Positions 59,038 through 64,000 of a DNA stretch of 64,000 nt are shown here, in pieces. The stretch is taken from contig JAZOTN010000022.1 of NCBI GenBank assembly GCA_045657665.1, positions 1 to 64,000 on the forward strand. The letters are read 5' to 3'. Under the pieces are notes generated by a model, which ran no database searches, was not told the DNA's origin, and was given only the letters and a program-made list of their open reading frames with translations. The stretch is from RUG12461 sp045657665. Its GTDB lineage: Bacteria; Bacillota; Clostridia; Lachnospirales; Lachnospiraceae. The first letter of the stretch is position 1, and the number at the start of each line of letters is the position of its first letter. The position numbers and the translations under genes were made by a program.

Positions 59038-61641
59038 ATGGACGACACGATTTTTGACAATATTCATGAGGTAGATCTGAAAAAGACAATGGAATCGTCC
59101 TACATCGACTACGCGATGAGTGTCATCGCGAGCCGTGCCCTGCCGGATGTGAGGGACGGACTTAAGCCGGTGCAGAGAAGAGTACTTTTTTCCATGAGTG
59201 AACTCGGAAATACTCCGGATAAACCTCACCGGAAATGTGCACGTATCGTCGGTGATACCATGGGTAAATATCACCCCCATGGTGACAGCTCGATCTACGG
59301 AGCGCTGGTCAATCTTGCCCAGGACTGGTCTACGAGATATCCTCTTGTAGATGGCCATGGTAATTTCGGTTCTGTGGACGGAGACGGTGCCGCAGCGATG
59401 CGTTATACTGAAGCTCGACTTTCAAAAGTGTCGATGGAGATGCTTCGCGACATAAATAAGGACACAGTGGAATTCGTTCCGAACTTTGATGAGACGGAAA
59501 AAGAACCCTCCGTTCTTCCATCCCGGATCCCGAATCTGCTTGTGAACGGTACGACCGGAATCGCCGTCGGTATGGCAACGAATATCCCGCCTCACAACCT
59601 GAAAGAAGTAAGTGAAGCGGTTATCCGTATCATTGACGACGAGATCGAAGAAAAAGAAACGGATATGGAAGATCTCATGGAGATCGTAAAAGGACCTGAT
59701 TTTCCGACCGGTGGTATGATCCTCGGTACCAAAGGGATCGAAGAAAGCTATCGTACCGGCCGAGGAAAGATCCGTGTACGTGCCGTGACGGAGATCGAAA
59801 CCATGGATAACGGGAAATCCCGTATCATTGTCACGCAGCTTCCTTATATGGTAAATAAAGCAAGGCTGATCGAAAAGATTGCCGAGCTTCACAGAGATAA
59901 GAGAATTGACGGCATTACGGATCTCAGGGATGAATCCGACCGCGAGGGTATGCGGATCTGTATAGAACTCCGGCGCGATGTGAACGCCAACGTCGTATTG
60001 AACCAGCTTTTCAAGCATACCCAGATGCAGGACACTTTCGGCGTGATCATGCTGGCCCTGGTGAACGGGGAACCGAAGATCCTGAATCTATATGAAATGC
60101 TCCATTATTACCTCCTTCACCAGAAGGATGTGATCACCCGGAGAACACGCTATGATCTTAACAAAGCGGAGGAACGCGCTCATATTATTGAAGGTCTCCT
60201 TATCGCACTTGACAATATTGATGAAGTGATCAAGATCATCAGAGGCAGCCATACGACCCAGGATGCAAAAAATAACCTGATCGAACGGTTTCATCTGACC
60301 GAAGCACAGGCTTCCGCGATCGTAGAGATGAGACTTCGTGCTCTGACAGGACTCGAAAGAGAGAAGCTGGAAGGTGAATACGCAGATCTTCAGAAAGCGA
60401 TCGCAGAGTACAAGGCAATCCTGGCGGATGAGAAAAAGCTTTTGACCGTGATCAAGACAGAACTTTCTGAAATTGCTTTGAAATACGGCGATGAGCGCCG
60501 CAGTTCCATCGGTTTTGATGAACTGGATATTTCGATGGAAGATATGATCCCGGTAACCAATACCGTGATTGCGATGACGAAGCTCGGGTACATCAAGCGC
60601 ATGAGTCTTGACCATTTCAGGGCTCAACATCGCGGCGGGCATGGTATCAAGGGAATGGAGACCATCGATGAAGACTATATCGATGAACTGTTGATGACGG
60701 TTTCACACAGATATCTATTGTTCTTTACAAATCTCGGTCGTGTCTACAGGATCAAGGCATATGAGATCCCGGAAGCGAGCCGTACTTCACGCGGGATCGC
60801 GATCGTAAATCTTCTGCAGCTGCAGCCGGAGGAAAAAATCTCGGCACTGATCCCTGTAGAGAAATATGAAGAAGGACGTTTCCTTTTCATGGCGACAAAG
60901 AGCGGTGTCGTAAAGAAAACACCTCTTAATGATTTCCGGAATATCCGTAAGACCGGACTTGCCGCAATTAATCTGAAGGATAATGACGAGCTGATCGAAG
61001 TAAAACTGACGGACGGAGACCGGGATGTATTTCTTGTGACGAAATACGGACAGTGCATCCGGTTCCATGAAAGGGATGTCAGAAGCACAGGCCGTACATC
61101 CATGGGTGTGCGTGGCATGAACCTCACAGATCAGGACGAAGTGATCGGCATGCAGCTGGATGTTCAGGGAACATCCCTCATGTTTGTTTCGGAAAAAGGA
61201 CTCGGAAAATGCACGATGATGACGGAATTCAGTGCACAATTCCGTGGAGGAAAGGGAGTCCGCTGCTATAAGATCACGGAAAAAACCGGGAATCTTATCG
61301 GCTTTAAAGCGGTGGAAGAGGATAACGAGGTCATGATCATTACGACAGAGGGTGTGATCATCCGTATTGCCGTGAACGGAACCGCGCTTTCCGGACGGAT
61401 CACCAGCGGCGTGAAGCTCATTAATCTGGATGAAGGAGTGACCGTTGCCAGTTTTGCAAAGGTTCGGAAGGATGATGCGATCCTTACTGCGGAAGTACCG
61501 GAACTCCCTGATCAGGAAGAACTGAGAGAATATGATGACGAGTCCGAACGGAAAGAAGCAGAGGATAAGGATGACCAGATCGGTCTTTCCGAGGAAGAGC
61601 TTCTGAAGGAGCATGGAGTCGCGGAAGAAGACGAAGAATGA
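59038..61641 (+). CDS. gyrA: DNA gyrase subunit A
   Basis: 867 residues. Breakage-reunion domain with catalytic Tyr123 (AAMRYTEARL); the quinolone region reads HPHGDSSIYGALV with Ser84, the usual susceptible type. The C-terminal pinwheel contains a GyrA box (QHRGGHG), which separates it from ParC. The tail is acidic (about 45 residues). It follows gyrB by 11 bases and overlaps the next gene by 4. Confidence 0.98.
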   Translation: MDDTIFDNIHEVDLKKTMESSYIDYAMSVIASRALPDVRDGLKPVQRRVLFSMSELGNTPDKPHRKCARIVGDTMGKYHPHGDSSIYGALVNLAQDWSTRYPLVDGHGNFGSVDGDGAAAMRYTEARLSKVSMEMLRDINKDTVEFVPNFDETEKEPSVLPSRIPNLLVNGTTGIAVGMATNIPPHNLKEVSEAVIRIIDDEIEEKETDMEDLMEIVKGPDFPTGGMILGTKGIEESYRTGRGKIRVRAVTEIETMDNGKSRIIVTQLPYMVNKARLIEKIAELHRDKRIDGITDLRDESDREGMRICIELRRDVNANVVLNQLFKHTQMQDTFGVIMLALVNGEPKILNLYEMLHYYLLHQKDVITRRTRYDLNKAEERAHIIEGLLIALDNIDEVIKIIRGSHTTQDAKNNLIERFHLTEAQASAIVEMRLRALTGLEREKLEGEYADLQKAIAEYKAILADEKKLLTVIKTELSEIALKYGDERRSSIGFDELDISMEDMIPVTNTVIAMTKLGYIKRMSLDHFRAQHRGGHGIKGMETIDEDYIDELLMTVSHRYLLFFTNLGRVYRIKAYEIPEASRTSRGIAIVNLLQLQPEEKISALIPVEKYEEGRFLFMATKSGVVKKTPLNDFRNIRKTGLAAINLKDNDELIEVKLTDGDRDVFLVTKYGQCIRFHERDVRSTGRTSMGVRGMNLTDQDEVIGMQLDVQGTSLMFVSEKGLGKCTMMTEFSAQFRGGKGVRCYKITEKTGNLIGFKAVEEDNEVMIITTEGVIIRIAVNGTALSGRITSGVKLINLDEGVTVASFAKVRKDDAILTAEVPELPDQEELREYDDESERKEAEDKDDQIGLSEEELLKEHGVAEEDEE

Positions 61642-62486
61642 CACTGAGAGAAATACCGGTATCAAAGATCACGGAAGCCATCCGTGAGATGTCGATTAAG
61701 TCAAACCATTTTCTGTCAGACGACATGAAAGAATGTCTAGATTGTGCATTAACGACAGAAGAATCGTCGATTGGAAAAAAGGTATTAAGCCAGCTTCAGG
61801 AGAATCTTAAGGTTGCCGGAGAAGAAATGATCCCGATCTGTCAGGATACCGGGATGGCGATCCTGTTTCTGGAGATCGGCCAGGATGTTCATCTGATCGG
61901 CGGGGATCTGACAGAAGCGGTTAATGAAGGAGTCCGTGAGGGATACCGCGACGGTTATCTTCGTAAATCTGTCGTGCGCGACCCGCTTACGCGGGAAAAC
62001 ACGTTGGACAACACCCCCGCCATTTTACATACAAAGATCGTTCCTGGAGATCAGGTAAAGATAACTCTTGCACCAAAAGGGTTCGGGAGTGAAAATATGA
62101 GCCGGATTTTCATGCTGAAACCGGCAGACGGAATAGAGGGTGTAAAAAAAGCGGTTATTACCGCTGTATCTGACGCCGGACCGAATGCCTGTCCGCCCAT
62201 GGTGATCGGGGTCGGTATCGGCGGAGATTTTGAAAAGAGCGCGTTACTTGCCAAGTACGCGCTTACGAGAGAAACCGGAAAACCTTCAAACCTTCCGCAT
62301 ATTGCGGAGCTTGAAAAAGAACTTCTTGCAAAGATCAATCGGCTGGGGGTCGGACCGGGAGGTCTTGGGGGAACGACAACCGCTTTTGCGGTACATATCG
62401 AAACTTATGCAACACATATTGCCGGACTTCCGGTGGCAGTCAATATTTGTTGCCATGTAAATCGACATTTGACAAGGATTCTTTAG
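61638..62486 (+). CDS. Class I fumarate hydratase, alpha subunit
   Basis: 282 residues, full length for the alpha subunit. Fe-S ligand motifs and surroundings: PICQDTGMAILF, DAGPNACPPMVIGVGIGG and VAVNICCHVNRH. It normally forms an oxygen-sensitive [4Fe-4S] enzyme with a beta subunit, interconverting fumarate and malate (a tartrate dehydratase role is also known in the family). No beta-subunit gene follows; the next gene is on the opposite strand, 11 bases away. The start overlaps gyrA (ATGA). Confidence 0.93.
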   Translation: MTLREIPVSKITEAIREMSIKSNHFLSDDMKECLDCALTTEESSIGKKVLSQLQENLKVAGEEMIPICQDTGMAILFLEIGQDVHLIGGDLTEAVNEGVREGYRDGYLRKSVVRDPLTRENTLDNTPAILHTKIVPGDQVKITLAPKGFGSENMSRIFMLKPADGIEGVKKAVITAVSDAGPNACPPMVIGVGIGGDFEKSALLAKYALTRETGKPSNLPHIAELEKELLAKINRLGVGPGGLGGTTTAFAVHIETYATHIAGLPVAVNICCHVNRHLTRIL

Positions 62487-62497
62487 GGAAATCCCTG

Positions 62498-64000
62498 TTA
62501 TTCCCCTCTCGTTGCTTTCATTTCCTTTTTGCGCAGATACATCGCACTGTCAGCTCTCCGGAATACGGAATTGAAGTTGTTATCCTTTTCCTTATCATAA
62601 AGAGCATAACCGATCGCGGCGGAAATGCGCTCCCAGTAGTCCAGATTTTGATTTCTCGAACCTTCCTCGATCTCTTTGTTAAAGGTATCCACAAGCTTTT
62701 CGATATTCTGGTAATCCTGTCCCTTCAGGATCACTGCAAACTCATCACCGCCGATACGGAATACCGGTGAATGTCGGAAAACCTCACAAACAATTGCACA
62801 GAGCTGTTTAATGGCGGCATTTCCTTTGTCATGTCCGTATGTGTCATTGATCCGTTTCAGGTAATTCAGATCGATCATGACAACGCCAAACTGCTCTTCT
62901 CCGGCTTCCAGTTCCCATTCGATCTTCTGTACTTCTTTGTCGTAGGCGTTTTTATTCCGGATTCCCGTAAGAGCATCTTTATTGGCAAGTTCGCCCATCT
63001 CCTCCATTTTTTGCTGGGTGGATCTGAGATCATTTTTCGTTTTAATCAGGTTTTTCATGTGCTCATCCAGAGTAATGATCATGGTTGCAAACTGCTGTCC
63101 GAGCGAAGAAAGCTCATCATCTCCCTGAAATTCGCTGGTGATCTCTTCGGCAATAGAAACGTCCTTATTCAGTGAGTATTGGTGGACATCATTTTCAAGG
63201 TGTTTTGTACGCGTTACAAAGATGCGGTTGATAATGATCAGCATGATGACCATGCTGACGATCAGGATCGCTGCGATCGCAAGAAGCTGGTAGAGCGTAT
63301 TATAGAGAATGTCATGGTTTACCGTAGCAACGTCGATCTCGGTTGCAATGATACCGAGGGTCTGACCGTTGATGGTAAGAGGGGTGTAGTATCCGTAGGT
63401 ATGTCCCCAGGAATTGTCAAATTCCATATACCCGTTCTGTTTTGTTTTTGAAAACCAGGTATCCCAGAGGATCTTGTATTTCTTTGGATCGTTATAGTAT
63501 TCATCACCGAGGTAGAGATACTCATCGCCGTCGACGATCTTCTTCGTTCTTTCCCCGTCGATCATGTAAACAACGTCATAAATATCGGGTTTCATGACAA
63601 GGTAGTAACTATAGGGAATATGAAAAGCTTCTCTGGCGTTTTCAAAGGCGAGCAGCCAATATTCATGAAAATAGATAAAATAAGCTTCTTTGACCTCCGG
63701 AGAGAGATCTGCGAATTTCACATCCGTACCGAATGCCTGTCCCGGGTATTCTTTCTCATAGAGTTCCCAGAAATGATCGAGAGCAGTCTGATATTCATCA
63801 AAATCGTAGGGAATATTGACCTCATCAAAATGATCCATGTAGTAGTTCTGATAAGTGATGAAGTCCTCGCCGTCGTTTGCCATCATGATCTCCAGATATT
63901 CGCCGATATTCCGGATATTCTGTTCACACTGGCGTTTATAGATATTGAGCTGTGTAAAATAAGTTGTCAGACCGACCACTATCAGGATGATAATGGTAAA
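62498..64000 (-). CDS. Membrane diguanylate cyclase (partial, runs off the right edge)
   Basis: About 500 residues visible; the frame stays open to base 64000 with a hydrophobic stretch (TIIILIVVGL), so the true start lies beyond. An extracytoplasmic sensor region rich in Tyr and Asp is followed by a second membrane helix (LLAIAAILIVSMVIMLIII), a HAMP-like linker, a coiled coil and a GGDEF domain (DALTGIRNKNAYD, DLNYLKRINDTYGHDKGN, RIGGDEFAVIL). The active site is intact; no RxxD inhibitory site is seen before it. It makes c-di-GMP in response to an external signal. It converges on the fumarate hydratase gene. Confidence 0.93.
   Translation of the reverse strand, partial: FTIIILIVVGLTTYFTQLNIYKRQCEQNIRNIGEYLEIMMANDGEDFITYQNYYMDHFDEVNIPYDFDEYQTALDHFWELYEKEYPGQAFGTDVKFADLSPEVKEAYFIYFHEYWLLAFENAREAFHIPYSYYLVMKPDIYDVVYMIDGERTKKIVDGDEYLYLGDEYYNDPKKYKILWDTWFSKTKQNGYMEFDNSWGHTYGYYTPLTINGQTLGIIATEIDVATVNHDILYNTLYQLLAIAAILIVSMVIMLIIINRIFVTRTKHLENDVHQYSLNKDVSIAEEITSEFQGDDELSSLGQQFATMIITLDEHMKNLIKTKNDLRSTQQKMEEMGELANKDALTGIRNKNAYDKEVQKIEWELEAGEEQFGVVMIDLNYLKRINDTYGHDKGNAAIKQLCAIVCEVFRHSPVFRIGGDEFAVILKGQDYQNIEKLVDTFNKEIEEGSRNQNLDYWERISAAIGYALYDKEKDNNFNSVFRRADSAMYLRKKEMKATRGE

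Overview
The window looks like chromosomal DNA of a Clostridia bacterium, most likely Lachnospiraceae. This is an inference from gene content and order: rpmH-rnpA-yidD-yidC-jag-mnmE-mnmG-rsmG on one side of the origin, dnaA-dnaN-S4-recF-gyrB-gyrA on the other, parA/parB with DUF4446 and DUF3881 genes nearby, and strong SD sites. The replication origin lies in the rpmH-dnaA intergenic region (about 52.95-53.14 kb), with DnaA boxes and an AT-rich stretch. Two exact parS sites sit 10 kb to its left, beside parA. Core genes on both sides are transcribed away from the origin.

Left edge to 18 kb: a 131-bp tandem duplication of the start of an off-window gene, then a very large secreted protein (3,123 aa), then a small gene for a possible transposase fragment set among nested inverted repeats. 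After that comes a tight five-gene minus-strand operon: a MacA-like adaptor, a MacB-type ABC ATPase and permease, an NlpA/MetQ-type lipoprotein, and a secreted repeat protein.

18-28 kb: two paralogous MBOAT O-acyltransferase plus DHHW/AlgX-like gene pairs, probably for surface polysaccharide O-acylation. Between them are a double-glycine-leader zinc-ribbon peptide, tRNA-Lys, a membrane protein with FliM-like repeats, and the rubrerythrin-superoxide dismutase pair. Two genes here appear to be leaderless.

28-39 kb: an accessory, partly decayed region ending at tRNA-Arg. It has a VapBC-like toxin-antitoxin pair, an ArdC-like gene, a frameshifted DUF5688 gene, several long inverted repeats, a c-di-GMP signalling gene split by an in-frame TAG, a FIST-GGDEF protein, and a tyrosine recombinase with a frameshift at an A-tract.

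39-64 kb: core. DUF3881, DUF4446, parB, parA, a 52-aa gene and parS; a DegS/DegU-like two-component pair; an anchored alpha/beta hydrolase with no recognisable catalytic His; the rpmH-to-rsmG operon; oriC; dnaA to gyrA; a fumarate hydratase alpha subunit coupled to gyrA; and a membrane diguanylate cyclase that runs off the right edge.

I see no CRISPR array, rRNA or complete prophage. The best candidates for something undescribed are the inverted-repeat-bracketed segment at 9.88-10.85 kb, the GG-leader zinc-ribbon peptide at 21.3 kb, and the five-gene exporter/lipoprotein/repeat-protein operon. All family names come from reading the translated sequences; no database search was run.
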